Shown here in pieces: positions 22,825-33,603 of a stretch of 64,000 nt of DNA; the stretch's first letter is position 1; each line of letters opens with the position of its first letter. This stretch comes from Synaphobranchus kaupii (lineage: Eukaryota > Chordata > Actinopteri > Anguilliformes > Synaphobranchidae): the NCBI GenBank assembly GCA_029718625.1, contig CM056379.1, positions 59,671,626-59,735,625 on the forward strand, read 5' to 3'. The position numbers and the translations under genes were made by a program. Below the pieces are notes generated by a model that saw only the letters and a list, made by a program, of their open reading frames with translations, did not search any database and had not been told where the DNA came from.

Positions 22825-24275
22825 TGTCACGAACCAAACACGGGCTGAACCCAAGTGCAACGCCCAGGAGGCAGAAAAACAGAAAGGGGTTTTTATTATA
22901 AGCTTTGGGGTAGTCCCAAGCTGTACATAAAATAAACACAGTATAAACACAGGAGTGAGGAAGTCCAAAGCGAACTGCTCCAAGCTGGAGCTGGACCTTG
23001 ATCACCCCTGGAAGTTCCAAGCCAGAACTGGACTTTAAACAGGAGGCGAGTTCCAAACCGGAACTGGACTGTACTGGACCGGGAGGTCCACTCAGGAACT
23101 GGATCACGGGAACGGCGGGTTTGTTCCAAACCGGAACTGGACTTTAAACAGGAGGTGGGCTTCACACCGGAACTGGACTGGTACTGGACCGGGAGGTCCA
23201 CTCAGGAACTGGATCACAGGAACGACGGGTTTGTTCCAAACCGGAACTGGACTTTAAACAGGAGGTGAGTTCCGAACCAGAACTGGACTGGTACTGGACT
23301 GGGAGGTCCACTCAGGAACTGGATCACAGGAACGACGGGTTTGTTCCAAACCGGAACTGGACTTTAAAACAGGAGGTGAGTTCCGAACCGGAACTGGACT
23401 GGTACTGGACCGGGAGGACCAACTGGAACTGGATCACGGAAACCGCGGGCTGTTCCAAGCCGGAACTGGACTGTAAGCAGGAGGTGAGTTCCGAGCCGGA
23501 ACTGGACCGTTTCTGGACCGGGAGGTCCAACAGGTACTGGGGTGGATACAGAGGTAGGTAAACGGCAGGGCACGGCAGGGTAGAGCTGTGTGGCGGAGCT
23601 CAGGTAGGACCGGTTGGGGTAGCTGAATCACAGAGGAGCCTGGGACTGTAACCGCAGCAATGGAGGTAGCCACGGCCGGACAGGAACCACTGCAGGATAG
23701 CGAGGCAGAACACCCAACTGCGGACGCAACGTGAGCTGGAGTAGGAGGTACCGCAACACACACAGGGAGACTAACAGCTACAGGCTGGTAGGTGCAGGAA
23801 CAGCTGGTAATTGAGGGAGACAGGTTAGAGGCAAAGCACACAGCAAACGACAGAGCTGGATAGCTACCAGACTGGAGGGTCGGAAAACTGAAAAGCTGAA
23901 GGGAATAAACCCACAACCAAGCACTCAGTTAAACAGGACTAGAAACCAGGAGACCAGGAAACAAACGAAGTACGTTAACGAACTGGCGCCGACTAGCAGC
24001 CAGACGGAGGTTTAAGTAGGGGAGTGAAATTGAAACCAATAACGAAAGCGTGAGGAATGTAACCGAGAGTGATTGCTAATTAAACAGGTGAGGAATGTAT
24101 GCCACGAGAGGGGAAAGAGATAGGTAGAAACCAAAGTGGGGGACAGAGTGAAACAAACAGAAGGGGACACGCCCAGCCTGTAGCAAAGGGGAAAACATGG
24201 ACAAGGGAATCCAACATGACACGGGAGGAAAGGGGAAAACATGGAAAATGGACAGGAAGGGAACGGAACGTTACA
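22825..24275 (-). repeat. 3' LTR of the chromovirus
   Basis: 1451 bp, the same length as the 5' LTR. It carries about five spaced copies (period near 110 bp, 23010-23480) of a CCGGAACTGGACT-centred unit alternating with CCGGGAGGTCCACTCAGGAA, an internal minisatellite shared by both LTRs. Confidence 0.93.
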
Positions 24276-24289
24276 GTACCCCCCCCTCA
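24276..24289 (-). promoter_or_regulatory. Polypurine tract fused to the pol stop codon
   Basis: On the minus strand the sequence is TGAGGGGGGGGTAC immediately before the 3' LTR. The TGA is the pol stop codon and the following G-run is the expected primer for plus-strand DNA synthesis. Confidence 0.8.
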
Positions 24290-27200
24290 ATGGACGCCAC
24301 CTGGCGTACCTGGAGGCCTAGTCTTGTCCGGGAACAGGTTGTGAAAGTCACGGATGAGAGAGTGGTCCAGAATGAGGCTCTTGTGGAGCCAGGACCGCTC
24401 CTCAGGGCCATAACCCTCCCAGTCGACAAGGTACTGGAAGCCCCGGCCCTTACGGCGAATGTCGATTATCCGGTTCACCGTGTAGGCCGGGGCGTTGTCG
24501 ATGATCCGGGATGGAGGAGGAGTGATCGCCGGGGCACTGAGGGGGCTGGAGGCGACAGGCTTGATCTGGCTAACATGGAAAACAGGGTGGACCTTGAGGG
24601 AGACAGGGAGGGAGAGCTTAACAGAAAAAGGGTTGACCATGCAAACAATAGAAAACGGACCAATAAAACGGGGTTGGTGTTTTTTAGATGAAGAGGGGAG
24701 GGGAATATTGGCTGTGGACAGCCAGACCTGCTGACCGGCCCTGTACTGAGGGGCTGCGGTCCTGTGAAGGTCCGCCAGGTGTTTGGAACGGGAATTGGAG
24801 CGAAGGAGTGCGGTGCGTGTAAGTCTCCACATGCGCTTGCATCTGAGGAGGTGAGACTTAACAGAGGGAACTGCCACCTCAACTTCCTGGGCCGACAGGA
24901 GGGGAGGTTGATACCCCAAGGAGCATTCAAAGGGGGACATCCCTGTGGATGCGCACTTAAGGGAGTTATGAGCGTACTCCACCCAGGGGAGAAAACGGCT
25001 CCAGGAAGCGGGGTTACGAGCAGTGACGCACCGCAGGGCGGCCCCCAGGTCCTGGTTGGCCCTCTCCGCCTGGCCGTTAGACTGGGGATGGAACCCTGAC
25101 AACAAACTAGCCGAAGCACCCAGGGCCACACAGAACGCCTTCCATACCTGGGAGGAGAATTGGGGCCCACGGTCCGAAACAATGTCGGAGGGGATCCCGT
25201 GCAGCCTGACCACGTGCAGCACCAGGAGCTCAGCAGTTTCGAGGCCGGACGGGAGCTTGGGAAGAGGGATAAAGTGAACCGCCTTGGAGAACCGGTCCAC
25301 AATTGTCAGGATGGTAGTGTTGCCTTCTGACAACGGCAGACCGGTGACGAAGTCAACGCCGATGTGACTCCAAGGATGGCCCGGGACAGGGAGGGGGTGG
25401 AGAAAACCGGAGGGAGGCTGGTGGGATGCCTTGCTCCTGGCGCAAACAGGGCAGGCCAGGACGAAGGCACGGGTATCCCCCTTGAGGGTGGGCCACCAAA
25501 AACTCCTCCTGACAAGGGCGATGGTTCTGGCAACACCTGGGTGACAAGCCAGACAGGAGGCGTGAACCCATTCAAGGACCAGGGAGCGGACGGAATCGGG
25601 CACAAAAAGAGAGGAGTTAGGGTTATTGCGGGGATCCGGTTGGGAAGCCTGGGCGGCCCTCACGATCTCCTCGATCTCCCAGGAGACCGCAGCCACAACA
25701 CAGGATGCCGGTAGAATGGGCTCCGGATCAGCAGGACTGGAAGGGAGGGAAAAAATACGGGACAAGGCATCTGCCTTGGTATTACGGGAGCCGGGGCGGA
25801 AAGTAACAGAAAAATTAAAGCGGGCAAAAAACAGAGACCATCTAGCCTGACGGGCATTAAGCCTTTTGGCCGACCTGATATAAATGAAATTTTGATGGTC
25901 CGTGAGAACAATAAAAGGGTTACCTGCCCGCTCCAGCCAGTGACGCCACTCCTCCAGTGCCAGTTTTATGGCAAGGAGTTCCCGATCCCCGACATCATAG
26001 TTGCGCTCCGCGGAGGACAGTCTCCGGGAGAAGAATGCGCAGGGATGGAGTTTGTTGTCCAAGGCGGCTCGCTGAGACAGAATGGCCCCCACACCGGTGT
26101 CGGAGGCATCAACCTCGATGGTAAACTGACGGGTGGTGTCGGGGTGACAGAGAATGGGGGCTGAGGAGAACCGAACCTTGAGCTGTTCAAAGGCCAGCTG
26201 GGCCTCGGAATTCCAGCAAAAGGGAATGGAAGTGGAGGTGAGCTTGGTAAGGGGGGCAGCAATGACACTGTAATTGCGGATGAATCGACGATAAAAGTTA
26301 GCGAAACCGAGGAACTGTTGGAGGTGCTTACATGAGGAGGGTTGGGGCCATTCTGTCACCGCCTTGACTTTAGCAGGGTCCGCCCGGATACTGCCCTCCT
26401 CGATGATGAAGCCGAGGAACGGGATGGATGAAGCGTGAAACGAGCACTTCTCGGCCTTTACGAAGAGCTGGTTCTCCAGCAGCCGCTGGAGAACCTCCCG
26501 GACGTGGAGAATGTGTTCCTGAGGGGATTTGGAGAAGATGAGGATATCGTCAATATACACAAAGACACACTTGCCCAACAGGTCCCGAAGCACATCGTTC
26601 ACCATGCCCTGGAAGACTGCTGGGGCGTTAGTTAGACCGAACGGGACCACCAGGTATTCGTAGTGGCCCAACGGGGTGTTGAATGCAGTCTTCCACTCAT
26701 CTCCCTCGCGTATACGCACCAGGTGGTATGCGTTGCGGAGGTCGAGTTTGGTGAAGGTGACTGCCTGGGAGAGGGGTTCAAATGCGGTGTTAATCAGAGG
26801 AAGGGGGTATTTGTTACAAATAGTGACCTCATTAAGGCCCCGGTAGTCGATGCAGGGCCGCAGAGAGCCGTCCTTCTTCCCCACGAAGAAGAACCCTGCA
26901 CTAACCGGGGATGAGGGGGGACGGATTATGCCCGACGCGAGGGACTCGTGGATATAGGTCTCCATGGCCAGCTTCTCCGGACCCGACAAGCTGTAGAGGC
27001 GGCCAGATGGAAGCTTGGCTCCCGCCAGAAGGTCTATACAGCAGTCGTAGGGCCTGTGAGGAGGCAAAGACAGAGCACGTGACTTGGAGAATACTTGAGA
27101 CAGGTCATGATACTGGCTAGGAACGTTAGTCAGGTCGGGTCCAAGTTGGTTGGAACTGTTACACTTGGCCCCCGGAGGGGGTAGAGCAGAGCGAAGACAG

Positions 27201-27643
27201 CTGGCTAAACAGTGGGCACTCCATGCCAGGATGCGACCGGCTCGCCAGTCGATGTGAGGGTTGTGGAGGCGTAGCCAGGTCTGACCCAGGACCATGGAGG
27301 ACTGTTTAGCGTGGATAAGGAGAAGTTGGATTGTCTCCCGATGATTGCCAGATAAAATTAACTGCAGGGGAACGGTGGAGTGGGTAACCAACCCCAGACT
27401 CCTACCGTCCAGGGCGAGAGCAGTGATAGGGGTAGGTAGAACCTCCGTGGGAATGCCGGCCCTTCTGGCAAAGGTGATGTCAATAAAGTTTGCATCGGCC
27501 CCGGAGTCGATAAGGGCAGATGAGGAAGCGGAGTTGTCCCTCCAAAGGAGAGTGGCCTTAAAAACAAGGCGGTTCTGGGCAGCATGGTCGGGAATGATGG
27601 GGCTCGTCAGTACGCCCAGCTTCACTGGCGAGCCATCTTTTTT
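24287..27643 (-). CDS. Chromovirus Pol: protease, reverse transcriptase, RNase H, integrase, chromodomain
   Basis: The open frame extends from 27826 to a stop at 24287 (1179 aa if counted from its first Met), but expression is expected by -1 frameshift from gag at 27637-27643, about residue 62. Domains by that numbering are: aspartic protease with [12 protein letters not shown] near residue 105; reverse transcriptase with YIDDIL near 424; RNase H with a [12 protein letters not shown] start; integrase zinc finger (His-His-Cys-Cys, [10 protein letters not shown]...CPVCARSK); the integrase core with VDFVTG, DRGPQF and an SNGQAERAN segment; a GPF motif (RFIGPFSIV); and a C-terminal chromodomain ([20 protein letters not shown]). 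All catalytic motifs look intact. The chromodomain is thought to direct integration to particular chromatin. No frameshift or stop was seen in the frame. Confidence 0.93.
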   Translation of the reverse strand, partial: KKDGSPVKLGVLTSPIIPDHAAQNRLVFKATLLWRDNSASSSALIDSGADANFIDITFARRAGIPTEVLPTPITALALDGRSLGLVTHSTVPLQLILSGNHRETIQLLLIHAKQSSMVLGQTWLRLHNPHIDWRAGRILAWSAHCLASCLRSALPPPGAKCNSSNQLGPDLTNVPSQYHDLSQVFSKSRALSLPPHRPYDCCIDLLAGAKLPSGRLYSLSGPEKLAMETYIHESLASGIIRPPSSPVSAGFFFVGKKDGSLRPCIDYRGLNEVTICNKYPLPLINTAFEPLSQAVTFTKLDLRNAYHLVRIREGDEWKTAFNTPLGHYEYLVVPFGLTNAPAVFQGMVNDVLRDLLGKCVFVYIDDILIFSKSPQEHILHVREVLQRLLENQLFVKAEKCSFHASSIPFLGFIIEEGSIRADPAKVKAVTEWPQPSSCKHLQQFLGFANFYRRFIRNYSVIAAPLTKLTSTSIPFCWNSEAQLAFEQLKVRFSSAPILCHPDTTRQFTIEVDASDTGVGAILSQRAALDNKLHPCAFFSRRLSSAERNYDVGDRELLAIKLALEEWRHWLERAGNPFIVLTDHQNFIYIRSAKRLNARQARWSLFFARFNFSVTFRPGSRNTKADALSRIFSLPSSPADPEPILPASCVVAAVSWEIEEIVRAAQASQPDPRNNPNSSLFVPDSVRSLVLEWVHASCLACHPGVARTIALVRRSFWWPTLKGDTRAFVLACPVCARSKASHQPPSGFLHPLPVPGHPWSHIGVDFVTGLPLSEGNTTILTIVDRFSKAVHFIPLPKLPSGLETAELLVLHVVRLHGIPSDIVSDRGPQFSSQVWKAFCVALGASASLLSGFHPQSNGQAERANQDLGAALRCVTARNPASWSRFLPWVEYAHNSLKCASTGMSPFECSLGYQPPLLSAQEVEVAVPSVKSHLLRCKRMWRLTRTALLRSNSRSKHLADLHRTAAPQYRAGQQVWLSTANIPLPSSSKKHQPRFIGPFSIVCMVNPFSVKLSLPVSLKVHPVFHVSQIKPVASSPLSAPAITPPPSRIIDNAPAYTVNRIIDIRRKGRGFQYLVDWEGYGPEERSWLHKSLILDHSLIRDFHNLFPDKTRPPGTPGGVH

Positions 27644-28605
27644 GGGCGGATGGGACAAGAAGCGATCTGGTGGCCTGTCTTGCCACAGTAAAAACAGGAC
27701 CTGGTACGAAACCGACGTTGGCGCTCCTCTGCGTCCACCGAGACTCTGCCCAGTTGCATGGGCTCCTCCTCGGAGACCACAGAAGAGACTCTCGGCCCCG
27801 TGAAGGGAGAGTGTTGACGTGCACAAGAAGAGTCGGAGGGCGGAAGACGGCCGGGATTCTTCCCTCGCTCATGAGCCCGGATTCTGAGACGGTTGTCTAT
27901 GGCTATCGCCAAGCTGATGAGGCTGTTGAGGGAGTTGGACTCCTCTCGGGTAGCGAGCTGGTCCTTAAGCTCCTCACTGAGGGCCTGACGAAAGGCCCCC
28001 TGAAGGGAGGTGTCGTTCCATCCGGACTCAGCAGCGAGGGTGCGGAACTGGATCGCCATCTCTGCCACACTGCGGCTGCCCTGTCGAACCTGAAGCAGGC
28101 GCTGGGTAGCGTCTCGCCCACAGGCTGGGTGGTCGAAGACGCGCCGCATCTCCGAGGTAAAGCAAGCAAAGTTGTTGCACATAGGAGATTGACTGTCCCA
28201 AATAGAAGTGGCCCACTCCAGGGCACTGCCTCCCAGGCTGCTCATAATAAAAGCGATCTTGCATGGGTCGGAGGCGAAGGAAGTGGGCTGCATGCGGAAG
28301 ACGATGTCGCATTTCATCAAAAACTCGCGGCACTTCCCCAGCCCCCCGCGGTATAATTCGGGGTGCTGAACTCTGGGTTCCCGGCTAGGAGGGGGAACCG
28401 GAACCTCGGGAGGCGGTTCAGGAGTTGGAGGGGTCGGACCCACAGGAATCCGAGGAAGAGGCTGGTGAATCGAAAGCTGAGCGACCTGCTCCGTGATGCC
28501 CCTCAGCACCTCCAACACGTCATCCAAACGACGGCCCTGTTGGTCGCTGACCGCAGTTTGGCAGGAGAAGGCGTGGCGAATCTGCTCGAGGTCGGCTGGG
28601 TCCAT
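27622..28605 (-). CDS. Chromovirus Gag with one CCHC zinc knuckle
   Basis: The start is taken as ATG at 28605 ([13 protein letters not shown]), about 20 bp downstream of the 5' LTR. The frame is also open upstream through the LTR, but that part is LTR DNA. The product is 327 aa. The N-terminal third has a heptad-like segment and a Pro-rich stretch ([15 protein letters not shown]). The middle is the retrotransposon gag capsid-like region. Near the C-terminus lies a zinc knuckle [14 protein letters not shown] (C-x2-C-x4-H-x4-C) for RNA binding. It ends RPKKMARQ. It would form the virus-like particle. The overlap with pol and the slippery heptamer just before its stop control the Gag:Pol ratio. 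Confidence 0.92.
   Translation of the reverse strand: MDPADLEQIRHAFSCQTAVSDQQGRRLDDVLEVLRGITEQVAQLSIHQPLPRIPVGPTPPTPEPPPEVPVPPPSREPRVQHPELYRGGLGKCREFLMKCDIVFRMQPTSFASDPCKIAFIMSSLGGSALEWATSIWDSQSPMCNNFACFTSEMRRVFDHPACGRDATQRLLQVRQGSRSVAEMAIQFRTLAAESGWNDTSLQGAFRQALSEELKDQLATREESNSLNSLISLAIAIDNRLRIRAHERGKNPGRLPPSDSSCARQHSPFTGPRVSSVVSEEEPMQLGRVSVDAEERQRRFRTRSCFYCGKTGHQIASCPIRPKKMARQ
27637..27643 (-). promoter_or_regulatory. -1 ribosomal frameshift site (A AAA AAG)
   Basis: In the gag frame the codons read CCA AAA AAG ATG GCT, so the heptamer A-AAA-AAG has the X-XXY-YYZ phasing. Slipping back one base continues as [10 protein letters not shown] in the pol frame. The gag stop follows within 15 nt. 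A downstream stimulatory RNA structure was not analysed. Confidence 0.85.
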
Positions 28606-28613
28606 GTTTTTTG

Positions 28614-28624
28614 GCCAGTTCGTT
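28614..28624 (-). promoter_or_regulatory. Self-priming primer-binding site
   Basis: On the minus strand AACGAACTGGC begins one base after the 5' LTR. Its complement GCCAGTTCGTT occurs once inside each LTR (29778-29788 and 23977-23987) at the position expected for the RNA 5' end. This 11-nt complementarity, with no sign of a tRNA match, is the Tf1/sushi self-priming arrangement. Confidence 0.8.
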
Positions 28625-28625
28625 C

Positions 28626-30076
28626 TGTCACGAACCAAACACGGGCTGAAACCAAGTGCAACGACCAGGAGGCAGAAAAACAGAAAGGGGTTTTTATTAT
28701 AAGCTTTGGGGTAGTCCCAAGCTGTACATAAAATAAACACAGTATAAACACAGGAGTGAGGAAGTCCAAAGCGAACTGCTCCAAGCCGGAGCTGGACCTT
28801 GATCACCCCTGGAAGTTCCAAGCCGGAACTGGACTTTAAACAGGAGGCGAGTTCCAAACCGGAACTGGACTGTACTGGACCGGGAGGTCCACTCAGGAAC
28901 TGGATCACGGGAACGGCGGGTTTGTTCCAAACCAGAACTGGACTTTAAACAGGAGGTGGGCTTCACACCGGAACTGGACTGGTACTGGACCGGGAGGTCC
29001 ACTCAGGAACTGGATCACAGGAACGACGGGTTTGTTCCAAACCGGAACTGGACTTTAAACAGGAGGTGAGTTCCGAACCGGAACTGGACTGGTACTGGAC
29101 CGGGAGGTCCACTCAGGAACTGGATCACAGGAACGACGGGTTTGTTCCAAACCGGAACTGGACTTTAAAACAGGAGGTGAGTTCCGAACCGGAACTGGAC
29201 TGGTACTGGACCGGGAGGACCAACTGGAACTGGATCACGGAAACCGCGGGCTGTTCCAAGCCGGAACTGGACTGTAAGCAGGAGGTGAGTTCCGAGCCGG
29301 AACTGGACCGTTTCTGGACCGGGAGGTCCAACAGGTACTGGGCTGGATACAGAGGTAGGTAAACGGCAGGGCACGGCAGGGTAGAGCTGTGTGGCGGAGC
29401 TCAGGTAGGACCGGTTGGGGTAGCTGAATCACAGAGGAGCCTGGGACCGTAACCGCAGCAATGGAGGTAGCCACGGCCGGACAGGAACCACTGCAGGATA
29501 GCGAGGCAGAACACCCAACTGCGGACGCAACGTGAGCTGGAGTAGGAGGTACCGCAACACACACAGGGAGACTAACAGCTACAGGCTGGTAGGTGCAGGA
29601 ACAGCTGGTAATTGAGGGAGACAGGTTAGAGGCAAAGCACACAGCAAACGACAGGGCTGGATAGCTACCAGACTGGAGGGTCGGAAAACTGAAAAGCTGA
29701 AGGGAATAAACCCACAACCAAGCACTCAGTTAAACAGGACTAGAAACCAGGAGACCAGGAAACAAACGAAGTACGTTAACGAACTGGCGCCGACTAGCAG
29801 CCAGACGGAGGTTTAAGTAGGGGAGTGAAATTGAAACCAATAACGAAAGCGTGAGGAATGTAACCGAGAGTGATTGCTAATTAAACAGGTGAGGAATGTA
29901 TGCCACGAGAGGGGAAAGAGATAGGTAGAAACCAAAGTGGGGGACAGAGTGAAACAAACAGAAGGAAACACGCCCATCCTGTAGCAAAGGGGAAAACATG
30001 GACAAGGGAATCCAACATGACACGGGAGGAAAGGGGAAAACATGGAAAATGGACTGGAAGGGAACGGAACGTTACA
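28626..30076 (-). repeat. 5' LTR of the chromovirus
   Basis: 1451 bp, TGT...ACA. Differences from the 3' LTR include a two-base change plus one further change in the AAGGAAACACGCCCATCC stretch near 29965 and single substitutions in the internal repeats. It contains the promoter for the element. Confidence 0.93.
29778..29817 (-). promoter_or_regulatory. Predicted chromovirus promoter: TATA-like box and transcription start
   Basis: On the minus strand CTACTTAAAC (about 29811-29820) is followed about 26 bp later by GCCAGTTCGTT (29788-29778). If RNA starts at the first G (29788), its first 11 nt are exactly the complement of the PBS. The spacing is right for a TATA-type promoter; the start itself is inferred. 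Confidence 0.65.
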
Positions 30077-31182
30077 TCTGCATTTGAATGGATCTCTATG
30101 GAAATTGTGGGGTGAGACTAGATTCAGCTGTAAATTACACTGGTACAGTATGGAACACATGGCTGGCTAAATGGCTGTAAGTTATCAAGGGTCTGAGCTA
30201 TCAAACGAGCCCCAAACCATCACTCTGTTGCCAGATATGGAGTAGATGTGGATGGATCACTGGATGGGTTGTTTCTCCTGACTTTTTTCCCCATAGAGTT
30301 CTATAGGAAAATGAGTCAGGAGAAATAACCCTTGCAGTGATCCATCCACATCTACTCCATATCTGGCAACAGAGTGATGGTTTGGGGCTCGTTTGATAGC
30401 TCAGACCCTTGATAACTTACAGCCATTTAGCCAGCCATGTGTTCCATACTGTACCAGTGTAATTTACAGCTGAATCTAGTCTCACCCCCCAATTTCCATA
30501 GAGATCCATTCAAATGCAGAGAGGTTATAGTATCGCTTGTAACAGTACCTGAAAATAAGATATCGACAGTTTTTTGATGTTGATGGTCACAGACTTCAGG
30601 AAGTAACAGCATGTAAAGGATATGCGACCAAATATGAAATATGATACTTTAAAAATACGTTAAAGCAAAGGGTAATTATGGGGTGTTGTGTGTAGAATTT
30701 TGAGGGAAAAATGAATTTAATCAATTTTGGAATAAGGCTGTAACAGAACAAAATGTGGAAAAAGTGAAGCGCTGTGAATACTTTCCGGATGCACTGTATA
30801 TGTATGTGTATTTAAAAAAGAGGCAACATGAGTAATAAGTAATTATGTTTGATAATAATCATGTAATGAACTTTAAGAACAATACATTTTTATGCTTTAA
30901 ATATTGTAATATTTTTTTCAACATTAGTTGGAATATATATGTAAGTCTAAAGCCTCAGATAAGTCTGAAGAGAAGCACATGTGTAGGATTTGGTGAAGAA
31001 AAAATTACGTATTATCATAGTTTTTCGAGTTTGAGTCAGAAATGCAAAGTCCCTCTGTGAAGCCACATTATGGTTAGAACACAATCCCCACCATTCTAAT
31101 TTGACCATATTACATCACTTTTAAATGACTGTTTAATACTATTTCTATGTCTTAGAAGGAAACTGAACTAAAATTAACCAAG

Positions 31183-32396
31183 ATGCCTGAGACAGCAGAA
31201 ATGGTTTCTGCAATGCTGACCACTGCACGGTTGAAATCACAAATGTCTCCAGCAACTACTGTCTTATCAACCCAAAGTAAGACTTGAATGCTTACATCTG
31301 CTGTTTAATTAGTATATACTGCATTATGTCAGAGAGCTTGTGTTATTGTGCTTACATTTCTTTCAATTTCAAGAATGTTTACACCTTTCTCTATTACAGT
31401 TCATATAACTGACAATTGCATGACATTTTCATTTTATTTATCTTTAAAATATACTTTTTGTCTTATTATATCTTAATGGTTAACTCAGAAATGTTCTAGT
31501 CTTTATCAACTTGAGTTGTACAGACAGGAGAGGGACCAGGTGTGGGAGTGGTTTGGATAGCAGTCACCGCATTTCACCACATTACCTGATTTTCCTGTCT
31601 TAACGTCTTTGACTGGGAGAGGCAAACATACCCAGATGTATGTAACTCTGCCTCGCCCTACCTTGTTGTATATAATGTCTGTTCTATAAACACTTTCAAG
31701 CTGAATCAAGACTGTTATTTGAAGTTAGCATTCAGCTATCTCATCCTATCTTATGCAGTCTTTGGCCATTTGAAAACCTATGGTGACATTCATCACCTGT
31801 CACATTCACTGCACCGACATACAGTCCCCATTTGTTTGTTTTGTAACTATTTTGTTCAGATCTCCTGGATTTCTTCCTTGTATTTTGATCTTTTGTATGG
31901 TGCATGGTAGGACATACAGTGTAGGTTTGTGGGACAGTTATAAGTGTGCTAGGACCTCCTTTTCAGGGTTTACATGTCCAGTGGCTACTGTATGCACCCA
32001 CCCCAGCCCACAGTGCGTACCACCAAAACCGAGGTTTGCTCCTTCACCAAGGATGATGACACGGCTAAAGGGAGTGTTGGGGTGCTGACCTATGACCTCT
32101 TTGACATGCGCAACCGCTTCTGCACAGAGCGCATGGCAATCATGTTTTCTGTGCCCTTCGACTACAACATCTACAAGAACTGGCTGGGGGTGGGGATCTT
32201 TGAGCACACGCACAACGTTGATAAACACCTTTATAAGTACATGTACAAGGAAACGGATTTCACCCACTTTGCCCACATCGAGCCTGGTGGTAATGGGGTA
32301 GCTTACAAGGGCAGAACATTGGACATCCATGCCACCATGTCCAATGTGGGCAAGGCCATCGTTAAGGTGGAGGTGTATGACAAAATGGACAACTAG
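31183..32396 (+). pseudogene. Actinoporin-like gene 1, first coding exon frameshifted
   Basis: Exon 1 is 31183-31276 (donor AA|GTAAGA) and exon 2 is 31967-32396 (acceptor TTTTCAG). Exon 2 encodes about 143 aa with the actinoporin core: PPQPTVRTTKTEVCSF, GSVGVLTY, then FSVPFDYNIYKNWLGVGIF, the most conserved segment of pore-forming actinoporin-like proteins, then a Tyr-rich stretch (LYKYMYKE). Compared with genes 2 and 3, exon 1 lacks 10 bp after CTGACCAC. The reading frame entering exon 2 is therefore shifted, and the frame meets TGA just past the donor. The frame that matches exon 2 has no ATG upstream in this exon and meets TGA instead. Exon 2 shows no decay, so it is a very recent pseudogene, a sequencing error, or a gene using another first exon. 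A likely poly(A) signal lies near 32717. Confidence 0.7.
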
Positions 32397-32749
32397 TTAA
32401 ATTAGAAAACACTAAATGGCTCTTTCTTTAACCCCTACTGGAGTGGCAGTCCACCAAAGGATTATCCTCATGGGTATTTCATTTCTAATTTTAACTGAGC
32501 ATTTTACACAAACTATACGCAGGTAAATTCTGTATTTCAAGGAACCATTTAAAATAGTTTAGACTAGATGTTGCCATTATATCATTTGTCACCTGGTGCA
32601 TGTGAGATGGATTTGTCAATTATTTTCTATTGTAACTTTACCATAAACTTTACCATGAAAACCTTTTTTTAAATGGTAAAAACTGGTGTAAAAACTCAAG
32701 GAGTTCTCAATGCAAATAAATAAAATTCAAATCAACGTTTTTTAATCTG

Positions 32750-33330
32750 ACTTGATCTACCTTGCTGTGATCTCTTGCTAGAAAATATAGCTTATTTGTA
32801 ACACTCCATTTACATCTATACTGTACATTCAGACCTGCCATCACATGTTGTATGGTGTGGTGTGGCAGAAATACCTGACCCTAATCGACCCCACCCTATA
32901 GCCGTTGGCATGACCCCATAAATTTCCCAGTCACTCCATATCTGATCAGCGTGAAAGATATAATCCTTTGATTAAGACCTTCAAATTTGTCTAATCTGAC
33001 CACAAAACCACTAAGTAGTTAGATGCTTTCTTTCAAACCTCTAAGGTGCAGATGGAATTTGATTTCCTTCTTGCCACTGCCATACTGGTCAGTTTTGTGG
33101 AGTGATGTTTTGGCTCCTGCACTTTTGACCCAATCTATTTAGCTTCTTCATAGTTATTGTTAGCCTCAAAGTGGTTTCCCTAACCCGTTTAGTCTCTAAC
33201 CACCTATTGAGTTATGATGGACAATACACCTACCAACTACTCAATATCTGAGTTAACCACGCTCAAACCAATATTTAGTCTTTTTTTTAAACCTATGCAT
33301 GAAAGCAAGAGAACCGTGCATGAACAGATA
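32750..33330. other. Intergenic, no gene seen
   Basis: AT-rich sequence between actinoporin-like gene 1 and the SINE at 33337, without a convincing exon. Confidence 0.4.
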
Positions 33331-33336
33331 CTGTAT

Positions 33337-33603
33337 GTGCATGTTCTCCCCGTGTCTGCGTAGGTTTCCTCCGGGTACTCCGGTTTCCTCCCACAGTCCA
33401 AAGATATGCAGGTTAGGTGAATTGGAGACTCCAAATTGCCCATAGGTATGAGTGTGTGAGTGAATGGTGTGTGTGCGCTGAGATGGATTGGCAATCTGTC
33501 CAGGGTGTATTCCTGCCTCTCGCCCAATGCATGCTGGGATAGGCTCCAGCCCCCCCGGCGACCCTGACCAGGAATAAGCGGGTTAGATAATGGATGGATG
33601 GAT
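33337..33603 (+). repeat. 5'-truncated tRNA-derived SINE with ATGGATGG tail
   Basis: Contains GCATGTTCTCCCCGTGTCTG, TTTCCTCCCACAGTCCAAAG, GGTGTATTCCTGCCTCTCGC, ATGCATGCTGGGATAGGCTC and AGATAATGGATGGATGGATA in order. It is the uninterrupted counterpart of the split copy at 1453/7805 but lacks the tRNA-like head. Confidence 0.8.

Larger units (their letters stand above)
22825..30076 (-). mobile_element. Full-length Ty3/Gypsy chromovirus (LTR retrotransposon), sushi/Tf1-like self-priming type
   Basis: The 7,252-bp element has two 1451-bp LTRs (TGT...ACA) and a 5-bp target duplication TCTGC (22820-22824 and 30077-30081). Gag and pol overlap with a -1 relation. The order is 5' LTR, PBS, gag, PR-RT-RH-IN-chromodomain, PPT, 3' LTR. 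The two LTRs differ at about 14 positions by eye (about 1%), and pol is one uninterrupted frame, so the insertion is recent on an evolutionary scale and may encode complete proteins. It sits inside the palindromic Tc1-like element. A chromodomain at the integrase C-terminus defines the chromovirus clade. Confidence 0.93.
22458..30796. mobile_element. Palindromic Tc1/mariner-like foldback element interrupted by the chromovirus
   Basis: Ends are CAGTGCATCCGGAAAGTATT and its complement, each bordered by TA (22456-22457 and 30797-30798), as expected for Tc1/mariner target duplications. With the retrotransposon removed, about 1,082 bp remain and read as one long palindrome. Left-arm sequence 22458-22824 plus 30082-30290 mirrors 30300-30796 around a centre near ATAGAGTTCTAT. 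The right arm lacks roughly 90 bp present in the left arm (left 22580-22672, between the GGGTGTTG-type and CTTTGCTTTAACG motifs). No transposase is encoded, so mobilisation would need a related transposase elsewhere. Confidence 0.85.

Noticed and set aside
23434..23916. 160-aa minus-strand frame in both LTRs (also 29235-29717)
   Set aside because: Present only because the LTR is GC-rich and repetitive; lies in LTR DNA before gag with no recognised domain.
28606..28908. In-frame N-terminal extension of gag into the 5' LTR
   Set aside because: It would be encoded by LTR sequence and cross the primer-binding site; the ATG at 28605 follows the PBS as expected for gag.
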